Source: an uncultured Craurococcus sp. (GTDB taxonomy: Bacteria; Pseudomonadota; Alphaproteobacteria; Acetobacterales; Acetobacteraceae). Taken from it: DNA of 32,703 nt. The stretch covers positions 1-32,703 of the forward strand of contig CADCTD010000182.1 in assembly GCA_902805545.1 (NCBI GenBank), read 5' to 3'. The translations under genes were made by a program, and so were the position numbers. Position 1 is the first letter of the stretch, and the number at the start of each line of letters is the position of its first letter. Below are positions 16,285 to 24,624 of this stretch, one piece after another. A model generated the notes under the pieces. The model did no database searches. It worked only from the letters and a program-made list of their open reading frames with translations, and was not told the origin of the DNA.

Positions 16285-18252
16285 ATGGAACCGGCCATCC
16301 CGCTGGCCCCGGCCTTCCTGCCCTGCCTGTTGGTCCTCTCGGCCAGCCTGGCGCTGACCTTCGTCCGGCCGAGCCAGCCCGCGCTGCGGCTGGCCGCGGC
16401 CGGGCTGACCGGCCTGCTGCTGGTGCGCTATCTGGCCTGGCGGGCGCTGGAGACCCTGCCGCCGCTCGACCTCGACGTGATGGTGCTGCTGAGCTGGGGC
16501 TTCTTTGGCATCGAGCTGCTGGGGAGCCTGGCCGGACTGATCCTGCTGCACGTCCTGTCGCGGACCTGCGACCGCAGCGCCGAGGCGACGGCGCATCCGG
16601 TCGAGGAATTCCCCGGCGGGCCGCCGCTGATCGACCTGCTGATCCCGACCTATAACGAGCAGGCGGAGATCCTCTACCGCACCATCGTCGGCGCCATGTC
16701 GCAGGATTATCCGCGCTTCCGCGTCTGGGTGCTGGACGACGGCAAGCGGCCCTGGCTCGCCGAGATGTGCCGCGAGCTCGGCGCCGGCTACCGGACGCGC
16801 GGCGACAACAGCCATGGCAAGGCGGGCAACATGAATGCCTGCCTCTGGTGGCTGCTGGACCGGCCGGACCCGCCGGATGCGATCGGCGTGCTGGACGCGG
16901 ACTTCATCGCGACGCCGCTCTTCCTCCGCCGCGCCGCGGCGCTGCTGCACGACCCGCAGGTGGCGCTGGTGCAGACGCCGCAGCATTTCTTCAACCCGGA
17001 TCCGATCCAGCTCAATCTCGGCGCGGCGACGATGATCCCGGACGAGCAGCGCTTCTTCTTCGACGTGATCCTGGCCTCGAAGGACGCGCACGGCACGGCC
17101 TTCTCCTGCGGCACCTCGGCGCTGGTGCGGGCGAGCAGCCTGGCGGCGATCGGCGGCTTCCCGACCGAGAGCGTGACGGAGGACCTGCTGATGTCGATCA
17201 AGTTCTCCGGCATCGGCCAGCGCACGGTCTACCTGAACGAGCCGCTGACGGCCGGCCTCGCTCCGGAGGGGCTGCATGAATACCTGACGCAGCGTGGCCG
17301 CTGGTGCCTCGGCACCATGCAGATCGTCCGCACGCCCTGGGGGCCCTGGTCGCGCGGGCCGACGCCCTGGCTGATGCGGATGCACACGCTGGACACGGTG
17401 CTGTTCTGGACGATGACGCCGATCCTGCGCATCCTCTGCATCACCGTGCCGATCCTCTACTGGTGGACCGGCTTCGTCGTGGTGCAGGCGGACCTGCCGG
17501 GGCTCGTCGCCAATCTCGGCCCCTACTGGCTGAGCTGCGTCATCTTCCTCGGCTGGGTGAGCCGCGGGACCAACGTGCCGGTGCTGGCGGATGCGATGTC
17601 GCTGCTGGTCTGCCGCGAGTCGCTGCGGGCCAGCGTCATCGGCCTGTTCGGCTCGCGGAACCAGAAGTTCAAGGTGACCGCCAAGGGGGCGACCCGCGAC
17701 CGGACCGTGGTGCAGTGGGGGCTCGCGGGCGTCTTCCTCGGCCTGGCGGGCCTCACCATCGGCGGCATCGCGCTGCGGCTGGTCACCGGCCCGATCGAGG
17801 GCACGCCGCCCGATGTCGAGGCGATGACGCTGTTCTGGAGCATCTACAACGTGGTTATGCTTGCCGTCGCGGCGATGATGTGCGTTGAGGCGCCGCGCTA
17901 CCGGAAGGAGGAGCGCTTCGCCCTCGACGAGCGCGCCGATGCGGTGGTCGGCGGCGAGCGGATCGTCGTGCGGCTGGACAACCTCTCGCTGGGCGGCTGT
18001 CGGATCGTCTTCCCCATGCCGCCGGCGCTGCGGCCGGGCGACGAGATCCTGGTGCGGGTACCGGATGTCGGGGCGATCCCGATGCAGGTGCGCGGGCTGC
18101 GCGGGCCGGTCTGCCAGCTCGCCTTCGTGCCGGAGCCGGAGGCGCGCGCGGCGCTGGTCCGCAAGCTGTTCTCGGGCGACTACCGCAAGTCGGTCAGCGC
18201 GCTGAGCCCGCTCGCGCTCTGCGGCATCCTCTGGCGGCGCGCCTTCCACTGA
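16285..18252 (+). CDS. Cellulose-synthase-like GT2 glycosyltransferase with PilZ domain
   Basis: A 655-aa processive membrane glycosyltransferase. Family-2 motifs are complete: LIPTYNEQ (119-126), DDG 151-153, DAD 204-206, TED 298-300 and QRGRW 336-340 (the Q-x-x-R-W box). About four helices precede the catalytic domain and four or more follow it. A C-terminal PilZ domain carries R540-x3-R544 and N566-x-S-x2-G571, the c-di-GMP-binding signature, so synthesis is probably activated by c-di-GMP. The likely donor is a UDP-sugar and the product a beta-glucan such as cellulose or a mixed-linkage glucan. No bcsB, bcsC or bcsZ is nearby; the only partner is the HlyD-like protein upstream, which argues against a standard cellulose operon. 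It is convergent with the permease gene, 4 bases away. Confidence 0.88.
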   Translation: MEPAIPLAPAFLPCLLVLSASLALTFVRPSQPALRLAAAGLTGLLLVRYLAWRALETLPPLDLDVMVLLSWGFFGIELLGSLAGLILLHVLSRTCDRSAEATAHPVEEFPGGPPLIDLLIPTYNEQAEILYRTIVGAMSQDYPRFRVWVLDDGKRPWLAEMCRELGAGYRTRGDNSHGKAGNMNACLWWLLDRPDPPDAIGVLDADFIATPLFLRRAAALLHDPQVALVQTPQHFFNPDPIQLNLGAATMIPDEQRFFFDVILASKDAHGTAFSCGTSALVRASSLAAIGGFPTESVTEDLLMSIKFSGIGQRTVYLNEPLTAGLAPEGLHEYLTQRGRWCLGTMQIVRTPWGPWSRGPTPWLMRMHTLDTVLFWTMTPILRILCITVPILYWWTGFVVVQADLPGLVANLGPYWLSCVIFLGWVSRGTNVPVLADAMSLLVCRESLRASVIGLFGSRNQKFKVTAKGATRDRTVVQWGLAGVFLGLAGLTIGGIALRLVTGPIEGTPPDVEAMTLFWSIYNVVMLAVAAMMCVEAPRYRKEERFALDERADAVVGGERIVVRLDNLSLGGCRIVFPMPPALRPGDEILVRVPDVGAIPMQVRGLRGPVCQLAFVPEPEARAALVRKLFSGDYRKSVSALSPLALCGILWRRAFH

Positions 18253-18256
18253 ATGG

Positions 18257-19717
18257 TCATGGCCTGACGAGGGCGAGCAGGAGCGCGGCCACCAGGAGCA
18301 CGGCAACCGTCGATAGCGCGAAGGGCAGCATCACCCGGTAGGCCTCGCGCTCGCGGCCGGGGGTGCCGGCCAGGCTGCAGGCGATCGACATGCGCACCGG
18401 CGAGACGATGTTGAGCGAAAGCGCCGCGGCATGCTGGAGCGCGACCGCGGCGGCGAGGTCGAGGCCGGCCGCGGCCGCGAGGCTGACCTGGGCCGGCATG
18501 AACAGCCCGTTGGCCGCATTGCTGCTGTTGGCCAGCGCGCCATAGGCCGCCGAGACGAGCGGCATCAGCACCACGGCGCCATCCCCCAGCGCCCGGTAGA
18601 TGCCCTCGGCGAGGCCGGTGGCGATGCCGGAGCCGGACAGCACCTCCGCGATGGCCGAGAAGGTGAAGATGCTGAAGACGGCGAGGCGGCCGGTGGCCCA
18701 GGCCGTCCGCCACTCGGCGGGAAAGGCGCGGGCCTGGCCGCGGGCCAGCCCGGTGACGAGGGCGGCCACGACCAGCCAGGTGCCGGCATGGAAGAGGGGC
18801 GACCAGGCCGGTGCGCCGGCGAAGGGCTGCATCCGGCCCGCCTCGGAGAGGAGATGCTCGAGCGGCGGGATCAGGCGGGTGGCGGCCAGCCAGCCGATCA
18901 GGACGGCGAAGGGCAGCATCCGGCGGGCCATGCGGCGGAGCGTCGCGCGGTCGGGGCGTTCGTCCAGCAGGGTACGGAGCGCGATGACCGGGCTGTAGGC
19001 GGCGAGCATCGCCGTCTCCGGGCCGAGGAGTGCGGTTGCCAGGATCACCGATGCGAGGCTGGCGCCGAGCCAGAGGGCCTCGCTCGCCCGCTCGCGCCAG
19101 CCGGCGCCGAATCCGGCCCGCTCCGCCAGGCGCCAGTAGAGCGCCAGCCAGGCGATGTTGAAGGCGACGACGGGGATGCTCGCATGGAGGGCGAGCGTCG
19201 CCGGGTCCGTCCGGGCGAGGGCGGCGGCGATGATGGCGCCGCTGCCCATGGCGCCCCAGAGGATCATCGTCTGGCTGAGCAGGGCGAAGGCGAGGCGCTG
19301 CACCGGCTCCATCGGCAGCCGCTGCACCAGCGCCATGGCGCCGATGATGCCGACGCCGAAGCCGGTCGCCGATTCGGCGAAGGGGCCGATGAGGAAGCAG
19401 GCGGCGAAGAGCAGCCGGCGCGCGGCGCGGGGATCGGGCGGAGCGGCCGGCGCCGGGGCAGCCTCGCCCTGCCGCACCGCGACCTGCCAGAAGAGGAGCC
19501 CGCCCAGGATATAGGGCACGACGATCCAGCCGATCCAGGTGCCGCGGGCGAGGGAGAGCGCGGCATCCGCCAGCCCGTAATCCCCCGGCGCGGTCGTTAG
19601 GGCGACGGCGAGGGCGACGGCGAGGCCACAGAGCGAGGCGCCGAGGGTGCCCATCCGGCCGCTGACGATGGCGCCGATGACGACCAGCGCAGGCAGGGTC
19701 CAGAGGAGGATGATCAA
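18257..19717 (-). CDS. LctP/LldP-family (lactate permease-like) transporter
   Basis: A 486-aa membrane protein with about 12 or more helices, of the L-lactate permease family. Characteristic segments are FLIGPFAESATGFGVGIIGA, SQTMILWGAMGSGAIIAAAL and, near the end, ALANSSNAANGLFMPAQVSL and LSLNIVSPVRMSIACSLAGT. Family members import lactate or glycolate with protons; this one is shorter than the roughly 550-aa E. coli LldP and may carry other organic acids. The start is a TTG at 19715-19717 (reads MIILLWTLP) without a convincing ribosome binding site, so the exact start is uncertain. It lies about 200 bases after the DUF4126 gene and ends beside the GT2 gene. A link to the aromatic cluster upstream is possible but unproven. 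Confidence 0.75.
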   Translation of the reverse strand: MIILLWTLPALVVIGAIVSGRMGTLGASLCGLAVALAVALTTAPGDYGLADAALSLARGTWIGWIVVPYILGGLLFWQVAVRQGEAAPAPAAPPDPRAARRLLFAACFLIGPFAESATGFGVGIIGAMALVQRLPMEPVQRLAFALLSQTMILWGAMGSGAIIAAALARTDPATLALHASIPVVAFNIAWLALYWRLAERAGFGAGWRERASEALWLGASLASVILATALLGPETAMLAAYSPVIALRTLLDERPDRATLRRMARRMLPFAVLIGWLAATRLIPPLEHLLSEAGRMQPFAGAPAWSPLFHAGTWLVVAALVTGLARGQARAFPAEWRTAWATGRLAVFSIFTFSAIAEVLSGSGIATGLAEGIYRALGDGAVVLMPLVSAAYGALANSSNAANGLFMPAQVSLAAAAGLDLAAAVALQHAAALSLNIVSPVRMSIACSLAGTPGREREAYRVMLPFALSTVAVLLVAALLLALVRP

Positions 19718-19919
19718 GGGCCGCGCTGCCTCGCCGGGTCTCGCGCCCGGGTGGGACGCTCAGCGCATCATGGCCGATGCGGAGCGGGGGCCGCTATGCC
19801 GGGCGGCGCATGGCTGCCGCCGCGGGTGCCGGGGGCTGGCGCGGCTTCCGGTCGCTCCCGCTTGTGGTTCGGTCGAGCGGCTGGCTTCGACCGGGTGAGC
19901 CTGCCCGATCCCAGTGCGC

Positions 19920-20408
19920 TCATGCCCTGGCGGAGCGCGCAGCCGAGCGGATGAGGGCAAGGGCGAGGCCGGCGGCCAGGGCGTCCTCGGTCAGGGCGCG
20001 GGCCCAGTCGTGGCCCGAGCGCGTCCGGCCGCCCCGCGCCGCGCGGCCGATCAGCGTGCCGGCGACGGCGCCGAGGAGGCCGGTCACGGCGCCTTCGGTC
20101 TGCGAGACGCCGCGTCCCGCCAGCGCCGCGCCGCCCAGGGCGCCGAGGCCTAGGCGCACCGCGAAGGAGGGCAGGATTCGGCGGTCGGGCGCGAAGGGCA
20201 TCTTGTCGCCGGCCATCTCGGCGAAGGCGGCCATGGTGGCGAGCTGGCGCGTCCCGGGGCTGGAGGGGATCCAGCCGGTCCGCAGGCGGCCGAGGGAGGC
20301 GGCCCAGCTCAAGGCGGCCACCCCCGACATGGTGCGCAGCCCGGACAAGACCCCGATGCCGAAGGACCCCCAAAGCCCCGCTGCCGGGCCGATCATCCGC
20401 TCCTCCAT
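19920..20408 (-). CDS. DUF4126-type small membrane protein
   Basis: A 162-aa, Gly/Ala-rich membrane protein. LSGLRTMSGVAALSWA, FAEMAGDKMPFAPDRR and GAVTGLLGAVAGTLIGRAAR look like DUF4126 proteins, which have an early helix, an E-x2-G/A-DK-x-P motif and a glycine-rich helical end. Their function is unknown. ATG 20408 is preceded by a strong AGGAGG (complement at 20414-20419). The gene starts 79 bases after the second substrate-binding-protein gene and may be its last operon member, or an independent gene. Confidence 0.6.
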   Translation of the reverse strand: MEERMIGPAAGLWGSFGIGVLSGLRTMSGVAALSWAASLGRLRTGWIPSSPGTRQLATMAAFAEMAGDKMPFAPDRRILPSFAVRLGLGALGGAALAGRGVSQTEGAVTGLLGAVAGTLIGRAARGGRTRSGHDWARALTEDALAAGLALALIRSAARSARA

Positions 20409-20487
20409 CCGCGCCTCCTGCCGATGGGGGCAGAAGGCGCGGGGCCGCCGATGGTTGCGGGGAGTGGCCGCGAGGCCCGGGGCGGCT

Positions 20488-21693
20488 TCAGCGCAGCAGG
20501 GGACAGCCGCCCTCCGCGAGCGGGCGGAAGGCCTGCTCGCCGGGGACGGTCTGCACCAGGCGGTAGTAGTCCCAGGGGCCGCGCGACTCCTCGGGCCGCT
20601 TCACCTCGAAGAGGTGCATGGCATGCACCGTGCGGCCGTCCCGGCGGATATAGGTCTCGCCGAAGAGCGGATCCTGGAACGGGGCGCGCTTCATCGCCGG
20701 GATGGCCTGCCGGGCATCATCGGTGCCGGCGGCGGCGACGGCCCTGAGATAGGCGAGGGTTGCCGAATAGACGCCGGCCTGGTTGGTGCTGGGCGGGCGG
20801 CCCATCCGCTCCTGGAAGCGGCGGCTGAAGGCGCGGGTCTCGTCATTCATGTCCCAGTAGAAGGCCTCCATCAGCAGCAACCCCTGCGCCGCCTGGAGGC
20901 CGATGGCATGGACGTCGTTCACGAACATCAGGAAGGCGACGAGGCGCTGGTTGCGCGTCAGGCCGAACTCCGCCGCCTGCTTGATCGCATTGCCGGAATC
21001 CGGTGAGGCATTGGCGAGGCCGATGACGTTGGCGCGGGAGGCCTGCGCCTGCAGCAGGAGGGAGGAGAAGTCCGTCGCGCCCAGCGGGTGCCGGGCGGCA
21101 CCCATCACCCGGCCGCCATTGGCCTCGATGAACTCGCCCGCATCGCGCTGGATGGCATGGCCCAGCGCATAGTCGACGGTGAGGAAGAACCAGCTCTGCC
21201 CGCCGCGCTCCATCATCGCCCGGGCGGCGGTGCGGCCGATGGCGTAGCTGTCGGTCACCCATTGCACGGTATTGGGCGAGCAGGCGCGGCCGGTGAGGTC
21301 GGAGGTGGCGGTCGAGGAGGCGAGGAGCGCCATCCGCGACTCGCGCGCCACGGTGTTGACGGCGAGGCCGACAGCCGAGTTCGGCACGTCGACGATGGCG
21401 TCGACGCCCTCGACATCGAGCCAGCGCCGGGCGATGGCGGAGCCGATATCGGCCTTGTTCTGGTGGTCCGCCTGGACGATCTCGACGCGGATGCCGCGCC
21501 CGCCGCCGGCGAAATCCTCCGCTGCGAGCCGGGCCGCGATGACGGAGCCCGGGCCGTTGGTGTCCTGGAACACGCCGGCGGTGTCGTTGAGGACGCCGAC
21601 GCGCACCACATCGCCCGAGATCTGCGCCCGCGCCGCGGCCGTGCCGGCCAGCAGCATGGCGGCGATGCCGAGCCGCCCGATCCATCCGGTCAT
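20488..21693 (-). CDS. LivK-like (type I) ABC substrate-binding protein, copy 2
   Basis: A 401-aa periplasmic binding protein of the branched-chain-amino-acid type (Peripla_BP_6). A Sec signal peptide (MTGWIGRLGIAAMLLAGTAA) is followed by VRVGVLNDTAGVFQDTNGPG, IVQADHQNKADIGSAIARRW, DLTGRACSPNTVQWVTDSY and the end AFRPLAEGGCPLLR. The conserved cysteines in RACSPNT and GGCPL may form a disulfide. Proteins of this subgroup (relatives of the p-coumarate-binding CouP) often bind aromatic acids. It is clearly paralogous to the binding protein on the other side of the ferredoxin gene. ATG 21693 has a GGAGGGA site about 8 bases upstream and starts 29 bases after the ferredoxin stop. No permease or ATPase gene is adjacent. 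Confidence 0.85.
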   Translation of the reverse strand: MTGWIGRLGIAAMLLAGTAAARAQISGDVVRVGVLNDTAGVFQDTNGPGSVIAARLAAEDFAGGGRGIRVEIVQADHQNKADIGSAIARRWLDVEGVDAIVDVPNSAVGLAVNTVARESRMALLASSTATSDLTGRACSPNTVQWVTDSYAIGRTAARAMMERGGQSWFFLTVDYALGHAIQRDAGEFIEANGGRVMGAARHPLGATDFSSLLLQAQASRANVIGLANASPDSGNAIKQAAEFGLTRNQRLVAFLMFVNDVHAIGLQAAQGLLLMEAFYWDMNDETRAFSRRFQERMGRPPSTNQAGVYSATLAYLRAVAAAGTDDARQAIPAMKRAPFQDPLFGETYIRRDGRTVHAMHLFEVKRPEESRGPWDYYRLVQTVPGEQAFRPLAEGGCPLLR

Positions 21694-21722
21694 CACGGTC
21701 CTCCCTCCTGCTGTCGTCATGG

Positions 21723-22037
21723 TCAGAGCTGCCGGTCGGGCAGGTCGACGGTTATTCCGTCGAGCGCGGGCGTCACCGGAATCTGGCAGGCGAGGCGGCT
21801 GTTCGGCCGGCGCTCGGCCGCGGCGCCGTCGAGCAGGGCGTCCTCGCCCTCCGCCATGGCGGGGAGGCCGGCGGCGTCGACATAGACATGGCAAGTGGCG
21901 CACATGCAGTTGCCGCCGCATTCGGCGACGATGCCGTCGATGCAGGCGTTGATGGCCGCCTGCATGAGGCTCTCGCCCTCGACGGCCTCGACCGGCGTCG
22001 CGGTCCCGTCCGGCTGGACGAAGGTGATGGTCGGCAT
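21723..22037 (-). CDS. [2Fe-2S] ferredoxin, P450-redox type (Pux/putidaredoxin-like)
   Basis: A 104-aa adrenodoxin/putidaredoxin-type ferredoxin. Cluster ligands are C40-x5-C46-x2-C49 in ECGGNCMCATCHVYVD and C84 in SRLACQIPV; an additional C44 sits in the loop, as in the palustrisredoxin (Pux) type. Such ferredoxins pass single electrons from an NADH-dependent reductase to class I bacterial P450s. Its operon with the CYP199A-like gene makes that P450 the evident partner. It lies between two substrate-binding-protein genes, with gaps of 13 and 29 bases, which is an unusual place for a redox protein. No reductase gene is present in the window. Confidence 0.92.
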   Translation of the reverse strand: MPTITFVQPDGTATPVEAVEGESLMQAAINACIDGIVAECGGNCMCATCHVYVDAAGLPAMAEGEDALLDGAAAERRPNSRLACQIPVTPALDGITVDLPDRQL

Positions 22038-22050
22038 CCGTGCTTCCCCT

Positions 22051-23286
22051 TCAGGTGGCGACCAGGGGGCAGCCGCCCTCGGCCATGGGGCGGAAGGCCT
22101 GGTCGGCCGGCGTCGTCGCCACGAGCTTGCAGTAGTCCCAGGGGTAGCGGGACTCTGCGGGCGCCTTCACCTCCAGCAGGTAGGCGGGGTGGAGCTTGCG
22201 GCCATCCGGGCGGATGGAGCCCGGGCCGAAGGCGTCGTCGTCGGTCGGCATGGCCTTCATGCGGTCGACCACGGCGCGGCCGGAGGCGCGGTCGCCGGGG
22301 GCGGCGCTGGCCACCGCCTTCAGCAGATGGAGCGCGCCGCCATAGCTGCCGGCCTGGAGCATGTTCATCCGCCCGCCGTTGATCTTGGGCGCCAGCCGGG
22401 CGGAGAGGGCGCGGGTGCGCTCGTTCAGGTCCCAGTAGAAGGTTTCGGTGAATTGCAGTCCCTGCGTCGCGGCGAGGCCGAGCGCATGGACATTGCTGAG
22501 CGCCATCACCAGCCCGACCAGGCGCATGCCGCCCGAGCGCGTCAGGCCGAATTCGGCGGCCTGCTTGATGGTGTTGGAGAGGTCCGCGCCGGCATTGGCG
22601 ATGCCGAGCACCTTGGCCCGCGAGGCCTGGGCGGCGATGAGGTAGGAGGAGAAGTCGGTCGTGCCGGGGAAGGGGTGGCGCACCGCGCCGAGCACGCGGC
22701 CGCCCGCGGCCTCGACGAAGCGCGCGGTGTCGCGCTGCAGCGCATGGCCGAAGGCGTAGTCGGCGGTGACGAAGAACCACGCGTCGCCGCCGGTGCCGAC
22801 CGTCGCGCCGCCGTTGGAGCGGGCGAGCATCCAGGTGTCGTAGGCATAGTGGACGGTGTTCGGCGAGCACTGCGAGCCGGTGAGGTCGACCGTCCCGGCG
22901 CCGGCGACGATGCAGACCTTGTCCTTCTCGCGTGCCACGCCCGAGACGGCGAGCGCGACGGCGGAGCCGACGCAATCCAGCACCGCGTCGACGCCGTCGC
23001 GGTCGAACCACTGCCGGGCGATGGAGAGGGCGACATCCGGCTTGTTCTGGTGGTCGGCCTGGACGATCTGGACGGGCAGGTTGCCGCCGGCCGTGGTGAA
23101 GTCCTCCACCGCCTGGCGCACGGCGGCGACGGAACCCGGGCCGGAATCGTCGCGGAAGGGGCCGGAGAGATCGGTCAGGACGCCGATGCGGTAGGGCCGC
23201 GGCTGGGCCTGGGCGCCGTAGGCGAGGCTTGCGGCGAGTGCGGCCGAGCCGGCCATCAGGCTGCGGCGGTGCAGGTTCGTTGTCAT
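22051..23286 (-). CDS. LivK-like (type I) ABC substrate-binding protein, copy 1
   Basis: A 411-aa periplasmic binding protein paralogous to the one downstream of the ferredoxin. The N-terminus LHRRSLMAGSAALAASLAYG contains a twin arginine, so Tat export is possible. The mature protein begins YRIGVLTDLSGPFRDDSGPG and shares IVQADHQNKPDVALSIARQW, DLTGSQCSPNTVHYAYDTW, TDFSSYLIAAQASRAKVLGI and AFRPMAEGGCPLVAT with its paralogue. It starts 25 bases after the P450 stop, so the two are co-transcribed. An aromatic acid is the likely ligand given the neighbours; this is inference. ATG 23286 was chosen because the signal peptide begins there; the longer frame runs back into the P450 gene. Confidence 0.86.
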   Translation of the reverse strand: MTTNLHRRSLMAGSAALAASLAYGAQAQPRPYRIGVLTDLSGPFRDDSGPGSVAAVRQAVEDFTTAGGNLPVQIVQADHQNKPDVALSIARQWFDRDGVDAVLDCVGSAVALAVSGVAREKDKVCIVAGAGTVDLTGSQCSPNTVHYAYDTWMLARSNGGATVGTGGDAWFFVTADYAFGHALQRDTARFVEAAGGRVLGAVRHPFPGTTDFSSYLIAAQASRAKVLGIANAGADLSNTIKQAAEFGLTRSGGMRLVGLVMALSNVHALGLAATQGLQFTETFYWDLNERTRALSARLAPKINGGRMNMLQAGSYGGALHLLKAVASAAPGDRASGRAVVDRMKAMPTDDDAFGPGSIRPDGRKLHPAYLLEVKAPAESRYPWDYCKLVATTPADQAFRPMAEGGCPLVAT

Positions 23287-23311
23287 TCCTGTGTCCCTCC
23301 CTCGTTCCCGT

Positions 23312-24526
23312 TCATGCCGCCGCGGCGTGCAGGCGCAGCGGCAGCCGCGCCAGCCCGCGCAGGGTGTTGTTGTGGCGCCGCTCCGGCGTGCCGGTGATCT
23401 CGATGGCGGTGACCCGGCGGGCCAGGGCCTGGAGGATCGCCTCGCCCTCCAGCCGGGCGAGGAGCTGGCCGACGCACATGTGCACGCCATTGCCGAAGCC
23501 GACATGGCCGCTGCCGCGGCGGGTGATGTCGTACTCGTCCGGCCGCTCCCACTTGCGCGGGTCGCGGTTGGCGGAGCCGAGGAACATCAGCACCTTCTCG
23601 CCCTCCTCCAGCGCGATGCCGCCGAGGCGGACGGGGCGGGCGGTGGTGCGGAAGAAGGTCTGCACCGGACTCTCGAAGCGCACCGCCTCCTCGAAGGCGG
23701 CGCGGGCGAGGGCGGGGTCGGCGCGCAGCCGGGCATACTGGTCTGGGAAGCGGCCGAGGCAGTAGAGCGCGGCGCCGATGCCGTTCACCGTGGTGTCGAG
23801 CCCGGCGGAGAAGAGCGAGCGGGTCAGCAGCTCCGCCTCCGTGCGGGTGATCTCGCCGGCATCGGCGGCGGCATGGATCTGCGCGCCGAAGCCGCCAGGC
23901 GCCAGCTTTTCCTGCCTGCAGGCATCGGCGACCCAGGAGAGGTGCGGGGCGGAGCTTTCCAACGCCTCGCGCCGCAGCGCATTGTCGGGGCCGAAGGCGT
24001 TGAAGACGACGGCGGCATAGGGCAGGGCATGCTCGCGCCCCTCCTGCGGCATGCCGAGAGCATCCGGAAAGACGGAGAGCGGATAGGCCTCGGCCAGGTC
24101 GGCGATGCCGTCGATCTCGCCGCGCGCCGCAAGCCCGGTCACCAGGCGGTCGGCAGCGGCGGCGAAGCGCTCGCGCAGGCCCTTCATCGCGGCGGGCGAG
24201 AGGACGCGGGCGAGGATGGCGCGGGCGCGGGTGTGCTCGGGCGGATCGGCCTCGAGGATCATGCTGCGCGGCCGCCAGGGCGTCTCGCGGGCGAAATCGG
24301 CGAGGCCGACGCCGCGGCTGGAGCAGAAGCTCGCCCAGTCGGAGAGCACCGCGTGCACCTCGGCGTGGCGGGCGACGGCCCAGCAGCCGTAGCGCCGGAG
24401 GCGGACCACGGGCCCCGCCTCGCGCAGCGCCTCCATGTGCGGAAAGGGATCGTCGAAATAGGCGAGGGAGAAGGGGTCGAGGTCGGAGACCGGCGCCTCG
24501 TGGAGGATGGGGGCGGGGCTGGTCAT
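23312..24526 (-). CDS. Cytochrome P450, CYP199A family (4-methoxybenzoate O-demethylase type)
   Basis: A 404-aa soluble class I P450. The heme loop GHVGFGNGVHMCVGQ places the thiolate at C351. The I-helix AGLDTT is at 241-246 and the E-x2-R pair is E280/R283. The whole chain reads like CYP199A2/A4 of Rhodopseudomonas, which O-demethylate 4-methoxybenzoate and oxidise other para-substituted benzoic and cinnamic acids. With a constant offset of 7, the CYP199A4 residues I recall are kept: carboxylate-binding R92, S95, R243, S244 are R85, S88, R236, S237. The pocket residues L98, V181, F182, F185, V295, F298 are L91, V174, F175, F178, V288, F291. It heads an operon with two binding proteins and its ferredoxin, and a MarR gene is divergent. 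ATG 24526 follows a GGGAGG site. Confidence 0.93.
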   Translation of the reverse strand: MTSPAPILHEAPVSDLDPFSLAYFDDPFPHMEALREAGPVVRLRRYGCWAVARHAEVHAVLSDWASFCSSRGVGLADFARETPWRPRSMILEADPPEHTRARAILARVLSPAAMKGLRERFAAAADRLVTGLAARGEIDGIADLAEAYPLSVFPDALGMPQEGREHALPYAAVVFNAFGPDNALRREALESSAPHLSWVADACRQEKLAPGGFGAQIHAAADAGEITRTEAELLTRSLFSAGLDTTVNGIGAALYCLGRFPDQYARLRADPALARAAFEEAVRFESPVQTFFRTTARPVRLGGIALEEGEKVLMFLGSANRDPRKWERPDEYDITRRGSGHVGFGNGVHMCVGQLLARLEGEAILQALARRVTAIEITGTPERRHNNTLRGLARLPLRLHAAAA

Positions 24527-24624
24527 GGGCGTCCTCCCGAGGGGCATGGGCAGGGGCGTGGCACGGTCGACAGGCCGGGCGGCAGGCGCCATACCTGCGG
24601 CGCAGCGGCGGCCATGGGGGCAGG

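Noticed and set aside
16267-18306. 679-aa open frame on the minus strand opposite the GT2 gene
   Set aside because: Arg/Gln/His-rich shadow; the plus strand has complete GT2 and PilZ motifs.
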